A DNA stretch of 64,000 bases from Rhodoblastus acidophilus (GCF_009720655.1 NZ_WNKS01000020.1:1-64000); one strand, 5' to 3'. Counted from the stretch's first letter, positions 16,433 through 26,488 are shown. Program-made: numbers and translations. The notes: generated by a model not told the origin, from the letters alone.

Positions 16433-19400
16433 ATGCAAAAACGCGCTCCGCTGCTCGGCGAAAACCCCGCTTCCGCCATCGCGCGCCGACCGGGAGCGGA
16501 AGCGTTTCTCGTCGTCGCGATCGGCGCGTCGGCGGGAGGGCTCGACGCATGCCGGAAATTTCTGGGTGGGCTGCCGGCCCATTCCGGCATGGCTTTCATT
16601 CTGGTCCAGCATCTCGATCCGACACACGCCAGCATGCTGGTGGAGCTTCTGGCCGGACACACCTCGCTCGAAGTTTGCGAGGCGACGGATGGCGCGCCCG
16701 TCGAGCCTGAGCATCTTTATGTCATTCCCCCCGGCGTTTCCCTTTCGGTCTCGGGCGGCGCGCTGCATGTGTCGCAGCCCGAGGCGCGGCATGGGGCGCG
16801 GCTGCCGTTTGATGTCCTGCTGCAATCGCTGGCGGAGGATTTTTGTGAAAACGCGGTTTGCGTCGTGCTTTCGGGCACTGGCGCGGACGGCAGTCGCGGC
16901 GTGAAGGCCATCAAGGAGAAGGGCGGGCTGGTGCTCGCTCAAGATCCCGACGAAGCCGAATTTGACGGCATGCCGCGCAACGCCATCGCCACCGGCGCCG
17001 TGGATCATGTGGCGCCGGCGGCGAAATTGCCCGAGGCCATTCTCGGATTCTTCCGGGGCATGCGCAGCCATGCCGCCCGGACAGAGCGCGATGCCGAGGA
17101 CTGGCTGGCGCCCATCGTCGATCTGCTCCGCGTGAAGGCGGAGCATGATTTCCACCTTTACAAGCCCGGCACGCTGCGCCGCCGAATCGCGCGCCGCATG
17201 GCGCTCGCCGATTGCGATGCGCCGCATTATCTGCAAAGGCTGCAAGACGATCCCAAGGAAGTCGCTCTACTCGCCAAAGATCTTCTCATCAACGTCACCT
17301 GTTTTTTTCGCGATCCGAAAGTGTTCGGCTTTCTCGGCGAAGACGTTCTGCCCGGCCTGATCCGCGATCATCCGGCGGAGACGCCCTTGCGCATCTGGGT
17401 CGCGGGATGCAGCACCGGCGAGGAAGCCTATTCGCTGGCGATCCTGTTTCGTGAGGCGATGGAAGCCGCGGGCAAAACGATCAAGCTGAAGGTTCTCGCC
17501 TCCGACATCGATGCCGACGCCGTGGCGCAGGCGCGCGAAGGCCTGTACCCCGCGTCCATCGACGCCGAGGTCTCGCCGGACAGGCTCGCGCGTTTTTTCG
17601 TCAAGGAGGAGCACGGATACAGGGTGGTTCCCGATCTGCGCGACAATGTCATCTTTACCGTGCAGGATCTGCTGACCGACCCGCCGTTTTCCAGACTGGA
17701 TTTCGTCTCCTGCCGCAATCTCTTGATCTATCTCGGGCAAGAAGCGCAGGCGAAGGTCCTGGACCTGTTCCATTTCGCCCTGCGCGAAGGAGGAATCCTG
17801 CTGCTCGGCGGCGCCGAGACGGTAGGGGAAACCCATGGCCGATTCAGCGCGATTTCCAGGACCGACCGCGTTTTCAAGCATATGATGCGCGGCCGTCCCG
17901 GCGATTTCGCCTTTCCCGGCGGCGCCGGCGCCCGCATTCCGGCGCGCCAGGAGCAGGGATCGACCTCGCGGCGGAAAAGTCTCGCCGATCTCTGCCAGCG
18001 CCTGTTGCTGGAAACGCTTGCGCCCGCCGCGGTGTTGATCAACCGCAACAATGAATGCCTGTATTCGACAGGGCCCACGGACCTTTACCTGACGATCGCG
18101 CCGGGACAGGCGACGCATGATTTGCTGTCCATGGCGCGCAAGGGCCTGGGCGGCCGGTTGCGCTCGGTGATCCAGCGCGCCTTCGAGACGAATGCGCCGG
18201 CCTCGGTCAGCGTCAGTTGGCTTGACCATAAGGAGCGGCCGCCCTGCCGCATTTCCGTGCGGCCGGTGGTCAGCGACGGCGAGCCATTGGCTCTGGTCTG
18301 CTTTGCCGAGGACGCGCGGGCGGAGCGGCGACACAGTCGAGCAGCCGGCCAAGCCGACGATTCGCTGGCCGCTGAACTTGAAGCGACGCGGGCCGAATTG
18401 CAGCAAGCCCTTCGCGATCTGGAGGTTGCGGGCGAGGAGCACAAGGCGATCCACGAAGAGGCCTTGTCGGTGAACGAGGAGTTCCAGTCCGCCAACGAGG
18501 AATTGCTCACCTCGAAGGAGGAGTTGCAGTCTCTCAACGAAGAATTGACCGCGCTCAACAACCAGCTTCAAGAGACGCTCGACCGGCAGCGCACCACCTC
18601 CGACGATTTGCAGAACGTGCTCTACAGCACCGATGTCGCGACGCTCTTCCTCGACGACAGCCTCAACATCCGCTTTTTCACCCCGGCGACCCGCGCCTTG
18701 TTCAACGTCATCGCCAGCGATGTCGGCCGTCCCCTGGCGGATCTCGCCTCGCGCGGCGCGGATGAAGCGCTTCTGTCGGACGCGCGCCTCGTGCTGGCCA
18801 GGCATCTGCCGGTCCAGCGCGAGATCGAGACGCCCGACGGCCACGGGTTCATGCGGCGCATTCTGCCTTACCGGACGCAAGCCGGCGGCGTCGAAGGCGT
18901 GGTCATCACTTTCGTCGACGTGACCGAGCGCAACAGCATAAGAGACGCGCTGGAGGCCGCCAAGCTTAGGGCCGAAGCCGCCGACAAGGCCAAGTCGCGT
19001 TTCCTGGCCGCCGCCAGCCACGATCTGCGCCAGCCCTTGCAAACGCTGGCGCTGCTCAATGGCCTGCTGGATCGCGCCGTCGTCGGCGAACGGGAACGCG
19101 CCTTCGTCGCGCGTATCGGACAAACCCTGACGGCAATGACCGGAATGCTCAATGCGCTGCTCGACATCAACCAGATCGAAGCTGGCGCGGTGCGCGCGGA
19201 AATGGCGGCGTTTCCGGTCCAGGTCCTGCTGACGAAATTGCGCGATGAATTCGTCTATCCAGCACGGGAGAAGCATCTCGACCTGCGCATGGTCGAATGC
19301 AGCCTGTCGATCGCGAGCGATCCGCGCCTGCTCGAACAGATGCTGCGCAACCTGCTGGCCAATGCGCTGAAATACACCCGGGAAGGCAAGGTCCTGCTCG

Positions 19401-20131
19401 GGTGTCGCCGTCGGGGGCAGAGCTTGAGCCTGGAGGTCTGGGACACCGGCATCGGCATCCCCGAGGCCGAGATCAATGCGATTTTCGAGGAATATCATCA
19501 GATCGGCAATGAGGCCCGCGAGCGCGCGCGGGGGCTCGGCCTCGGCCTGTCGATCGTCCGGCGCCTCGGGACCCTGCTCGGCCATCGCGTGCGCGCGCGC
19601 TCGCGTCATGGCAATGGTTCGGTGTTTTCAATTGAGGTGGCGCTGGCGCCGAACGCGCCGCCAGCCAAGGCGACGGTCGCGCGGCGCGGGGACATGGCGG
19701 AACCCGATGAAAAAGCGCCGCGCAAGGGCGACATCCTGATCGTCGACGACGACCCGGAGGTGCGGGAGCTTCTGGCGCTGTTCCTGAAACAGGACGGCCA
19801 TCGCACGGCCTGCGCCTTCGACGGCGGCGCGGCGATGCAGATCATCGAACGCGAGGCTTTCCGGCCCAATCTCATTCTCGCGGATTTCAACCTGCCGAAT
19901 GGAATGAACGGCGTCGAAGTCGTCGCCGCCATAAGGGGGAAGCTGCATCGCTATGTCGCGGCGGTGATCCTGACCGGCGACATTACGACTGAAACCTTGC
20001 GGGCTGTCAAAAAAGCCGACTGCACGCTGCTCAACAAACCCGTGAAACTGGACGAACTGGCGCTCGCGGTGCGGCGGGCGCTTGCGCGGGCCGCGCTGGG
20101 CGGCGGCGCGGATCAGCCGCATACACCTTAG
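16433..20131 (+). CDS. CheB-CheR-PAS-histidine kinase-receiver fusion protein (copy 1)
   Basis: A 1232-residue cytosolic sensor. Order: CheB methylesterase (~20-210; GASAGG Ser, QHLDP His, GTGADGSRG Asp); CheR methyltransferase (~225-490; LYKPGTLRRRIARRM, WVAGCSTGEEAYSLA); a Glu-rich coiled coil (~645-720); PAS (~720-835); HisKA with phospho-His in AASHDLRQPLQ (~863); HATPase (DTGIGIPE, GLGLGLSIV); and a C-terminal receiver with Asp in LILADFNLPN (~1148). All catalytic motifs look intact. The ATG at 16433 has GGAAG upstream. A near-colinear paralogue lies at 27535. No membrane segment or Che cluster is nearby, so the input signal is unknown. Confidence 0.9.
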   Translation: MQKRAPLLGENPASAIARRPGAEAFLVVAIGASAGGLDACRKFLGGLPAHSGMAFILVQHLDPTHASMLVELLAGHTSLEVCEATDGAPVEPEHLYVIPPGVSLSVSGGALHVSQPEARHGARLPFDVLLQSLAEDFCENAVCVVLSGTGADGSRGVKAIKEKGGLVLAQDPDEAEFDGMPRNAIATGAVDHVAPAAKLPEAILGFFRGMRSHAARTERDAEDWLAPIVDLLRVKAEHDFHLYKPGTLRRRIARRMALADCDAPHYLQRLQDDPKEVALLAKDLLINVTCFFRDPKVFGFLGEDVLPGLIRDHPAETPLRIWVAGCSTGEEAYSLAILFREAMEAAGKTIKLKVLASDIDADAVAQAREGLYPASIDAEVSPDRLARFFVKEEHGYRVVPDLRDNVIFTVQDLLTDPPFSRLDFVSCRNLLIYLGQEAQAKVLDLFHFALREGGILLLGGAETVGETHGRFSAISRTDRVFKHMMRGRPGDFAFPGGAGARIPARQEQGSTSRRKSLADLCQRLLLETLAPAAVLINRNNECLYSTGPTDLYLTIAPGQATHDLLSMARKGLGGRLRSVIQRAFETNAPASVSVSWLDHKERPPCRISVRPVVSDGEPLALVCFAEDARAERRHSRAAGQADDSLAAELEATRAELQQALRDLEVAGEEHKAIHEEALSVNEEFQSANEELLTSKEELQSLNEELTALNNQLQETLDRQRTTSDDLQNVLYSTDVATLFLDDSLNIRFFTPATRALFNVIASDVGRPLADLASRGADEALLSDARLVLARHLPVQREIETPDGHGFMRRILPYRTQAGGVEGVVITFVDVTERNSIRDALEAAKLRAEAADKAKSRFLAAASHDLRQPLQTLALLNGLLDRAVVGERERAFVARIGQTLTAMTGMLNALLDINQIEAGAVRAEMAAFPVQVLLTKLRDEFVYPAREKHLDLRMVECSLSIASDPRLLEQMLRNLLANALKYTREGKVLLGCRRRGQSLSLEVWDTGIGIPEAEINAIFEEYHQIGNEARERARGLGLGLSIVRRLGTLLGHRVRARSRHGNGSVFSIEVALAPNAPPAKATVARRGDMAEPDEKAPRKGDILIVDDDPEVRELLALFLKQDGHRTACAFDGGAAMQIIEREAFRPNLILADFNLPNGMNGVEVVAAIRGKLHRYVAAVILTGDITTETLRAVKKADCTLLNKPVKLDELALAVRRALARAALGGGADQPHTP

Positions 20132-20200
20132 CCGCCGGCGGTTTTCGTGGTCGAAGACGCTCCCTCGCGGCTCCTCTTTAAGAATTTCCCTTTATTTCAG
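20132..20200 (+). pseudogene. Truncated response-regulator N-terminus after kinase copy 1
   Basis: Immediately after the kinase stop the DNA still reads PPAVFVVEDAPSRLLFKNF, which resembles the first strand and acidic pocket of a FixJ-type receiver. It is cut by the family A repeat that begins at 20201. A similar stub follows kinase copy 2. Short and degenerate, so only moderate support. Confidence 0.4.
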
Positions 20201-20302
20201 TATAGAGTTTCACGTTTCATGGAAACATGAAAAAGCCATAGAGTCTTGTTTTAACGCATTTTCTTCACGCGAACCGGCATCCACTTCGCTTGAAAATGCT
20301 CT
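20201..20302. repeat. Repeat family A, copy 3
   Basis: It matches copy 2 in the module CTTCACGCGAACCGGCATCC; the hairpin is partly decayed (TAGAGTTTCACG opposite CATGAAAAAGCCATAG). Confidence 0.8.
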
Positions 20303-20581
20303 AATGAACAGGCCAGCCCCGTCGCGAGACGGCGCTGGCGGGCATTGGCCTCGGTGGCGCTTAGTCGAGCAGGCCGTGGAGGGCGATGGCCACAAGCCGA
20401 AGTCTTGTACAATCGCTCGTTCGGCTCGGATATTCAGGGACAAAGCATCGCGTGTCTCTGGATGGAGAACGTCCCGGGCGGCTTTTCCCCCTCGCTTCAC
20501 GCCGGGCCATCCCGAACAAGCGCGGCCAGCGGCGAAACGGAAGAAGCGCGTCGCCGTGGCGATGCTTCCGCCGGCCCGGTC

Positions 20582-20706
20582 ATACGATTTCCGAACGATC
20601 AGTTCGGAAATCGTATTCCACTCGCGCGGCAATCCGCCCTTTGCCTGGAGGATTTCCGCGCGATTTCGTTTTCGCGGATCGCGAAGCGATCTTGCGGAAA
20701 CCGTAT
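20582..20706. repeat. Repeat family B, copy 2 (complete)
   Basis: A 125-bp element with near-matching terminal inverted repeats (ATACGATTTCCG at the left, CGGAAACCGTAT at the right; 11 of 12 pair) and an internal hairpin ATACGATTTCCGAAC-GATCA-GTTCGGAAATCGTAT split across its left end. Non-coding and MITE-like. The surrounding 20303-21145 shows no credible gene. Confidence 0.8.
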
Positions 20707-20994
20707 CATGAGTATTTTCCGATCCTGTCGGCGCGGAGCAAGATCCGCCACCCTTGCGCGTTCCAGATGCGCGGCTCGACTGGCGCATCCATCTCGCCCA
20801 AGCGACGACGCAGAGCGCCGCGCGCGCGCCTGTTTGCCTACCCCACTCGGCGGTTTGGCCGCGCCTCTGGAGCATCGGGTATGTCAAAAGCGACGCCCAC
20901 GGACATCGCTGCGACGCCGCTCATGTGACCGAGGCCCTCTGCGCCTGGTTGACGATCAGCGCGCGAAAGGCGTCGCGTCCGTGGGAAGAGGTTT

Positions 20995-21100
20995 TAGAGC
21001 GTTTTCAAGCGAAGTGGATGCCGGTTCGCGTGAAGAAAACGCGTGAAAACAGAAACCTGGAGCGCTTTCACGTTTCCATGAAACGTGAAAGCGCTCCAGG
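20995..21100. repeat. Repeat family A, copy 4 (variant stem)
   Basis: Same orientation as copy 1. The module AGCGAAGTGGATGCCGGTTC is conserved, but the hairpin stem is CCTGGAGCGCTTTCACGTTT with a matching complement: both arms changed together relative to copies 1 and 2, so pairing is preserved. Confidence 0.85.
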
Positions 21101-21145
21101 TTTTCGCCAGCGGCCTTTCGGCTGCGCAGAGAATAGGACGATCAA

Positions 21146-21757
21146 ATGGAACAGGCCATCATTCATGGAGGCGTTGTTCGCAGACTGTGGCCGGCAGACC
21201 TCCCGGCGCTGCGTGACCATCTGTTGCGCCTGGACGCGCAGAGCCGTTACGACCGCTTCGCCACGGCGGTCAATGACGACTTTCTGATCCGCTACGCCGA
21301 GCGCTGTTTCGGCATCGACGATTTGATATACGGCTATTACGTGGATGGCGTCTTGCGTGGCGCGGGTGAATTGCGCTCCGTCAGCGACAAAATCTTCGGC
21401 GGCTTGGTGGAGGCGGCCTTCTCCGTCGAGAAGGAGTGGCGTCGTCGCGGCGTGGGCGCCGAGTTGATGTCGCGCATCGTGCGAGCGGCGCGCAACCGCC
21501 GCGCCGAGACGATCTACATGACCTGTCTCGCCCAGAACGTGGCGATGCAGGGGCTGGCGCGCAAGTTCTCCGCCGATCTGTGTTTCGAAGCCGACGAGCA
21601 AACCGGCAGACTGGTGGCGCGCTCCCCAAACGCCGCCTCGGTCTGGGGCGAGTTCGCCGACAACGCCACCAGCTTTGCAACGGCCATGCTGGACTTGCAG
21701 ACCCGCGTGTTCTCAATGCAGCCGCGTGGCATGTATGAAGCGCAGCGCAATCGGTGA
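21146..21757 (+). CDS. GNAT-family acetyltransferase
   Basis: A 203-residue single-domain N-acetyltransferase. The acetyl-CoA pyrophosphate loop is in EKEWRRRGVGAELMSR (RRxGxG/A pattern), after the strand GGLVEAAFSVE. The N-terminal VRRLWPADLPALRDHLLRLD is typical of GNAT domains found alone or fused to acyl-CoA ligases in Hyphomicrobiales. Substrate unknown. AGGA lies 8 nt before the ATG. It is isolated between repeats on the left and a convergent gene on the right. Confidence 0.85.
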   Translation: MEQAIIHGGVVRRLWPADLPALRDHLLRLDAQSRYDRFATAVNDDFLIRYAERCFGIDDLIYGYYVDGVLRGAGELRSVSDKIFGGLVEAAFSVEKEWRRRGVGAELMSRIVRAARNRRAETIYMTCLAQNVAMQGLARKFSADLCFEADEQTGRLVARSPNAASVWGEFADNATSFATAMLDLQTRVFSMQPRGMYEAQRNR

Positions 21758-21809
21758 GCTTGAAGCAAAGGTGATGGCGTGCGCGGAAGAGGCATGCAAG
21801 CGCTTGCGT

Positions 21810-22505
21810 TCACACGGATGTGCCGACGACGGCGCCAATGCCTGCGGTCATGGCCATGGCCAGCGCGCCCCAGAACGTGACGCGCGCCGCGCCCACAAGC
21901 ACATTCGCGCCGCCGGCGCGCGCCGCCAGCGCGCCCATCCCCACGAGCGAAAGCAGGGATGCGCCGGCCACGAAGGCGACCATTTGGTCGCCGGGCGCCA
22001 GAGTGGCGACGACAAGCGGAATCGCCGCCCCGGCGGCAAAGGCCGCGGCGGACGCGAAGGCCGCCTGAAGCGGCCGCGCCATGAGCGTTTCTGAAATGCC
22101 GAGCTCATCGCGCGCATGTGCGCCAAGGGCGTCATGCGCCATGAGCTGCGCGGCCACCGTCTCGGCGAGCGCGGGATCGAGACCACGGCCGACATAAATT
22201 GCGGCGAGCTCCGCGTGTTCGCCCTTGCCATTTGTGCTGAGCTCCTCCCGTTCGCGCGCGAGGCTGGCCTGCTCCGCGTCGGCCTGCGAATGCACGGATA
22301 CATATTCCCCCGCGGCCATCGACATGGCCCCGGCGACCAGCCCGGCGACTCCCGCGACCAGGATCGCGCTGCGCGTCCCATGCGCGGCGGCCACGCCCAG
22401 AACCAGGCTTGCGGTCGAGAGCAGCCCATCGTTCGCGCCCAGAACCGAAGCGCGCAGCCAGCTGATGTTTCCCGACAGATGGTGTTCTCTGTGCAGTGCG
22501 CGCAT
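21810..22505 (-). CDS. VIT1/CCC1-family metal transporter
   Basis: A 231-residue membrane protein with five predicted segments. Family marks are RASVLGANDGLLSTASLVLG at the first helix and GLVAGAMSMAAGEYVSVHSQ at the second, then a cytosolic helical arm and three C-terminal hydrophobic helices. VIT/CCC1 proteins move Fe2+/Mn2+ out of the cytosol. ATG at 22505 (MRALHREHHLSGN) was chosen because the conserved region starts there; the frame stays open to 22571 but only with a TTG start. Confidence 0.8.
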   Translation of the reverse strand: MRALHREHHLSGNISWLRASVLGANDGLLSTASLVLGVAAAHGTRSAILVAGVAGLVAGAMSMAAGEYVSVHSQADAEQASLAREREELSTNGKGEHAELAAIYVGRGLDPALAETVAAQLMAHDALGAHARDELGISETLMARPLQAAFASAAAFAAGAAIPLVVATLAPGDQMVAFVAGASLLSLVGMGALAARAGGANVLVGAARVTFWGALAMAMTAGIGAVVGTSV

Positions 22506-22677
22506 TGTCTGGATCCCGTTGTTGGTCAAGGATTGAAACCAATCATGCAGGACACGGGACCAGCCGATCAAGCTTGGAGATCATCGACCGTGATTTACGG
22601 TGTCGCCGCCGCGGCCAGCGCCGATGCGTCGGGGGCCGCCGTCGCCACGCGCGCCCCAAGTTAAGCGATTGGCATGC

Positions 22678-22977
22678 CTATCCGCAAAAGGCTCCTCGCC
22701 GGCCCGAGCGAACGGAGCCACTCTCGAAAAAGAAAGAGGGCGGCGCTTGCAACGCGTGGCAAATCCTCCGGAGGTTTTCGGCTGAAATCCGACTGTCGCC
22801 CCGCTCATAATTGCGCATCTCGAAAATCGTCACGCCAATCGTCTCGGCGAGCGCCTCCAGCCTTACGCGCGACACCAGGCGAAGCCTTCGCACCCTGGCG
22901 CCGACATGAGCGTCGATGGGATTTGGAGCGGGCGTTGATGTTTGAATGCCAAACAGCCCCGTCACTATCTGAGCCAT
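22678..22977 (-). CDS. XRE-family transcriptional regulator
   Basis: A 99-residue DNA-binding protein. A helix-turn-helix of the Cro/CI type occupies ~23-85 (HVGARVRRLRLVSRVRLEAL, then IGVTIFEMRNYERGDSRI), ending in the usual APPSFFFE. The short C-terminal tail has no effector domain. Possible targets are the adjacent VIT or MgtA genes; nothing in the sequence proves this. Confidence 0.8.
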   Translation of the reverse strand: MAQIVTGLFGIQTSTPAPNPIDAHVGARVRRLRLVSRVRLEALAETIGVTIFEMRNYERGDSRISAENLRRICHALQAPPSFFFESGSVRSGRRGAFCG

Positions 22978-23066
22978 GTCTCAATCCTCGATTGAACCGG
23001 CGCTGATGCGCCCAGGCCAAGGTGCCTCCTTCTCAAGCGCTGAAGCAGGATCGGAATCTACCTATG

Positions 23067-23191
23067 ATACGATTTCCGAACGATCAGTTCGGAAATCGTA
23101 TTCCACTCGCGCGGCAATCCGCCCTTTGACTTTAGGATTTCCGCGCGATTTCGTTTTCGCGGATCGCGAAGCGATCTTGCGGAAACCATAT
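23067..23191. repeat. Repeat family B, copy 3 (complete, with partial extra hairpin)
   Basis: A 125-bp copy nearly identical to the one at 20582, with the same internal hairpin and terminal inverted repeats (ATACGATTTCCG / CGGAAACCATAT). It is followed to ~23225 by a second, imperfect half hairpin (GGTACGGTTTCCGAACTGAT). It lies just past the 3' end of the P-type ATPase gene. Confidence 0.8.
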
Positions 23192-23251
23192 GGTACGGTT
23201 TCCGAACTGATCGTTCGCAAATCGTTTGACCCGCCGGTGCGCCGCATATGC

Positions 23252-25867
23252 TCAACCGAACGCGCGCTGGCCGGCGCGCGGGCGTGAACGCGCGGCCATT
23301 CTGCGATAGAACAACACCTTCACCATTTCGACGAGCGCCAGATAGGCGAGCGTCGCGCCGGCGAGATAGACGAAGAACAGCGGCGGCGGCGCCACGAAGC
23401 CGAACCATGCGCCGATGGGCGAGAGTGGCAGCGCGATCGCGACAGCGACGACCCCGAGCGCCATGGCGACAAGAAAACCGTTCGGCCGGCTCCTGAAAAA
23501 CAGGCGTCGCGTGCGGATGGCGAAGACGACCAGAACCTGGGTCGCCATGGATTCGATGAACCAGCCGGTCTGAAACAGCGCCGCGCCTGCGCCAAAAAAC
23601 GCCACCAGAGCGTAAAAAGTGAGAAAATCGAAGACAGAGCTGACTGGCCCGAACACCAGCATGAAGCGCTCTATGAAAGCGACGTCCCATTTGACCGGCA
23701 GGGCGACGGATTCCGGGTCGACTCCGTCGAAGGGGATCGCAGTTTCCGAGACGTCGTAGAGCAGATTGTTGAGGAGAACCTGGATCGGCAGCATCGGCAG
23801 GAAGGGCAGGAACAAGGCGGCGCCCGCCATGCTGAACATGTTGCCAAAGTTCGAGCTTGACCCCATCAGCACATATTTGGAGACGTTTTGCACCGTCTCG
23901 CGTCCGCCGAAAACCGCTTCGCGCACCACCGAAAGATCGTGTTCGAGCAGGATCAGATCGGCGGAGGCGCGCGCGACATCGGCGGCCCCATCGACGGATA
24001 TGCCGACATCGGCCGCATGCAGCGCCGGCGCGTCGTTGATGCCGTCGCCCATGTAGCCGACGACATGACCCAACCGCTTCAGCGCCATCAGAATGCGCAA
24101 TTTCTGCTGCGGGTTGACCCGGCAAAACAGATTGATCCGCGCCAATTGGCCGATCAGCGCCTCTTCCGAAAGGTGAGTCAGGGCGTCGCCGGTCAGCACG
24201 CCCGTCACGGGAACGCCGATTTCCTGGAAGACGTGACGCGCCACCCTTTCATTGTCGCCGGTCAGAACTTTGACCGCGACGCCGGCGGCGGCGAGCGCCT
24301 GGATCGTGGCCCCGGCGCTGGCCTTGGGCGGATCGAGGAAGACGGCGAAACCGACAAAGACCAGATTGCTCTCGTCCGCGACCGCGATGCTTTGGTCGTC
24401 GCTGGCGATCGCATGGCCGGCGACGCCAAGCGCCCGCAAACCCTGCGCGCCCAAATCGTCGAGCGTGGCCTGGAAGACGCGGCGCGTCTCCGGGTCGAGC
24501 GGCAATTCCGCGCCGTTTTCCGCCTCGTATTTCGCTGAAAGCCCCAGCAGATCCTCGGGCGCCCCCTTGACGATGAGACGCCGCTTGCCCTCGCGCTCGA
24601 CCAGAACCGAGACGCGCCGCCGCTCGAAATCGAATGGAACTTCATCGATCTTGGTCCATCCCGCCAAATCGAACGGATGGGCGGCGAGAATGGCCTCATC
24701 CAGCGGGCTCTTCATGCCGGTTTCGAAAGCGCTGTTGATGTAAGCATGGGCGAAGGCGGAAGCGCTCTCGGCGCCGCGACCGTCAATGGCGCGCACCAGC
24801 TTGATCGAGGCTTCGGTCAGCGTGCCCGTTTTGTCGGTGCACAGCACGTCCATGGCGCCGAGATCGTGAATGGCGGAGAGGCGCTTGACGATCACTTTCC
24901 GCTTGGACAAGCCCATCGCCGAGCGCGCCATCGTGACGGTGACGATCATCGGCAGCAATTCGGGCGTCAGGCCGACGGCGAGCGCCAGGGCGAACATCAG
25001 CGATTCCAGCACGGGCCGATGGAACGAGATGTTCACGACCAGCACGAAGAACACCATCAGGATGGTCAGGCGCATGATCAGCATGCCGAAGCGGGCGACG
25101 CCGACAGCGAAGGCGGTGGCCGGCGGCTTTTCGGCGAGGCTGGTCGCGAGATGGCCGAGCGCGGTGCGCGATCCCGTGCGGCAGACGAGGATCGTGGCCG
25201 TGCCGCTGATGACGGAGGTTCCGGCGAAAACCGCGTTCGACGCCCCGGCGGGATTTTCCGCGCCGGTGGCTGAATCGGCAGCGTGCTTTTCCGCCGGATA
25301 GGGCTCGCCGGTCAGCAGCGCCTGGTTGATGAACAGATCGCGGCTTTCGAGCAGCCGCGCATCCGCCGGAACGAGATCGCCGGCGATCAGTTCGACGATG
25401 TCGCCGGGGACCAGTTTGTCGATTGCGATGGAAACGGTTTTGCCATCGCGCCGAACGCTCGCCTGAACCGCCACCGAGCGGCGCAGCGCCTCCACCGCAT
25501 TCTGAGCGCGGGCCTCCTGAACGAAATCAAGCGTCATGCTCGCCATGACGATGGACGCGACGATGACGAAGCTGGCGATATCCCCTGTCGCCGCTGACAA
25601 GCCGCTCGCCACCAGCAGGATGATCACCAATGGATTGCGGAAACGGGACAGGAATTGCAGCCAAAGCGGCGTGCGCTTGACCGTGGCGGCGTCGTTGGGT
25701 CCGTGGATCGCCAGCCGGGCCTTGGCCTCCGCCCCGGCAAGGCCGGAGGGTGTCGTCGCCAAATGCGCGAGCAGGCGGGCGGCCGGCTCCCGCCATACCT
25801 GCTCAGCGCTGATTTCGCCTGTTTCGGAAGCCTGGTCGCCGTCGCGAGCTTTGCGCATGATGTTCAC
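23252..25867 (-). CDS. MgtA-like Mg2+-importing P-type ATPase
   Basis: An 871-residue type III P-type ATPase of the MgtA/MgtB group. The cation-ATPase N-terminal domain is followed by the actuator motif LLTGEPYP (the TGE loop), the M4 proline motif (GLTPELLPMIVTV), phosphorylation loop CTDKTGTLTEA, nucleotide-binding KGAPEDLLGL, hinge GDGINDAPAL and a C-terminal bundle of six helices. The NNLLYDVS stretch is typical of MgtA. The preferred start is GTG at 25867, 6 nt after GGAGGGACGCG; ATG at 25858 is the alternative. No mgtA-type leader or PhoP box was recognised. It is downstream of the small DUF1236-like gene. Confidence 0.85.
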   Translation of the reverse strand: MNIMRKARDGDQASETGEISAEQVWREPAARLLAHLATTPSGLAGAEAKARLAIHGPNDAATVKRTPLWLQFLSRFRNPLVIILLVASGLSAATGDIASFVIVASIVMASMTLDFVQEARAQNAVEALRRSVAVQASVRRDGKTVSIAIDKLVPGDIVELIAGDLVPADARLLESRDLFINQALLTGEPYPAEKHAADSATGAENPAGASNAVFAGTSVISGTATILVCRTGSRTALGHLATSLAEKPPATAFAVGVARFGMLIMRLTILMVFFVLVVNISFHRPVLESLMFALALAVGLTPELLPMIVTVTMARSAMGLSKRKVIVKRLSAIHDLGAMDVLCTDKTGTLTEASIKLVRAIDGRGAESASAFAHAYINSAFETGMKSPLDEAILAAHPFDLAGWTKIDEVPFDFERRRVSVLVEREGKRRLIVKGAPEDLLGLSAKYEAENGAELPLDPETRRVFQATLDDLGAQGLRALGVAGHAIASDDQSIAVADESNLVFVGFAVFLDPPKASAGATIQALAAAGVAVKVLTGDNERVARHVFQEIGVPVTGVLTGDALTHLSEEALIGQLARINLFCRVNPQQKLRILMALKRLGHVVGYMGDGINDAPALHAADVGISVDGAADVARASADLILLEHDLSVVREAVFGGRETVQNVSKYVLMGSSSNFGNMFSMAGAALFLPFLPMLPIQVLLNNLLYDVSETAIPFDGVDPESVALPVKWDVAFIERFMLVFGPVSSVFDFLTFYALVAFFGAGAALFQTGWFIESMATQVLVVFAIRTRRLFFRSRPNGFLVAMALGVVAVAIALPLSPIGAWFGFVAPPPLFFVYLAGATLAYLALVEMVKVLFYRRMAARSRPRAGQRAFG

Positions 25868-25932
25868 CGCGTCCCTCCCACAGGGCGGATTGACGATGAG
25901 CCGTCCGCCGCCGGCCGCAATTCTCATCCTGC

Positions 25933-26337
25933 TCAATCGACGATGAGCACGATGCGGCGGCTCTGCGGATCGACAATCACGGTCCGGTCGTTGACGATCG
26001 CATATTTGTAACCCCGCGCATCAAAATCCGGGGGAATTTCGTAAAAGGTCACGCCTTGATCCGGGAGGACCGCGCCAATGTCGACCTGCCGGTCATAAAC
26101 GTAGGAGTCATGGCGTTGTTTGGCGACATAGTCATGAAATCGCTGGCGCCGGTCACCGCCGAAACGGCCGGCGAGGCCTCCGACGATTGCGCCGCCGACG
26201 ATCGCGCCGATCGGTCCGGCCACTTGATACATCTGGCGAAACCCTCCATCGGCGCCGCGCACAGCCCCCTGTGCGACCGCAGCGCCTGAGAGAATGAAAA
26301 AGACGATCGTGGCGACGGCGGCCGTGTTGATGCGCAT
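25933..26337 (-). CDS. Exported DUF1236-like protein
   Basis: A 134-residue exported protein: N-terminal signal peptide MRINTAAVATIVFFILSGAA ending near VAQG, a glycine-rich hydrophobic stretch (GPIGAIVGGAIVGGLAGRFG), then the DUF1236-like domain with GVTFYEIPPDF and YKYAIVNDRTVIVDPQSRRI. The family is common in Rhizobiales and has no known function. The ATG at 26337 was chosen because the signal peptide begins there. Confidence 0.7.
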   Translation of the reverse strand: MRINTAAVATIVFFILSGAAVAQGAVRGADGGFRQMYQVAGPIGAIVGGAIVGGLAGRFGGDRRQRFHDYVAKQRHDSYVYDRQVDIGAVLPDQGVTFYEIPPDFDARGYKYAIVNDRTVIVDPQSRRIVLIVD

Positions 26338-26488
26338 GAGAATGTTCCTGATGGAACCTCGCGCACAATGGCTTCGAACCTGGTTGCGCCCATCGACGCA
26401 AGGCGTCAGCGCATTGCGACGCCTCCCGCCGGACTTTCTTTTCGGGGACATCCGAAGCCTCAAATGTTTCAGGGGCAGGGTCGACACA

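Noticed and set aside
20303-21000. Several 60-230 codon frames in the gap after kinase copy 1
   Set aside because: They run through repeat families A and B and have no ribosome-binding sites or family features.
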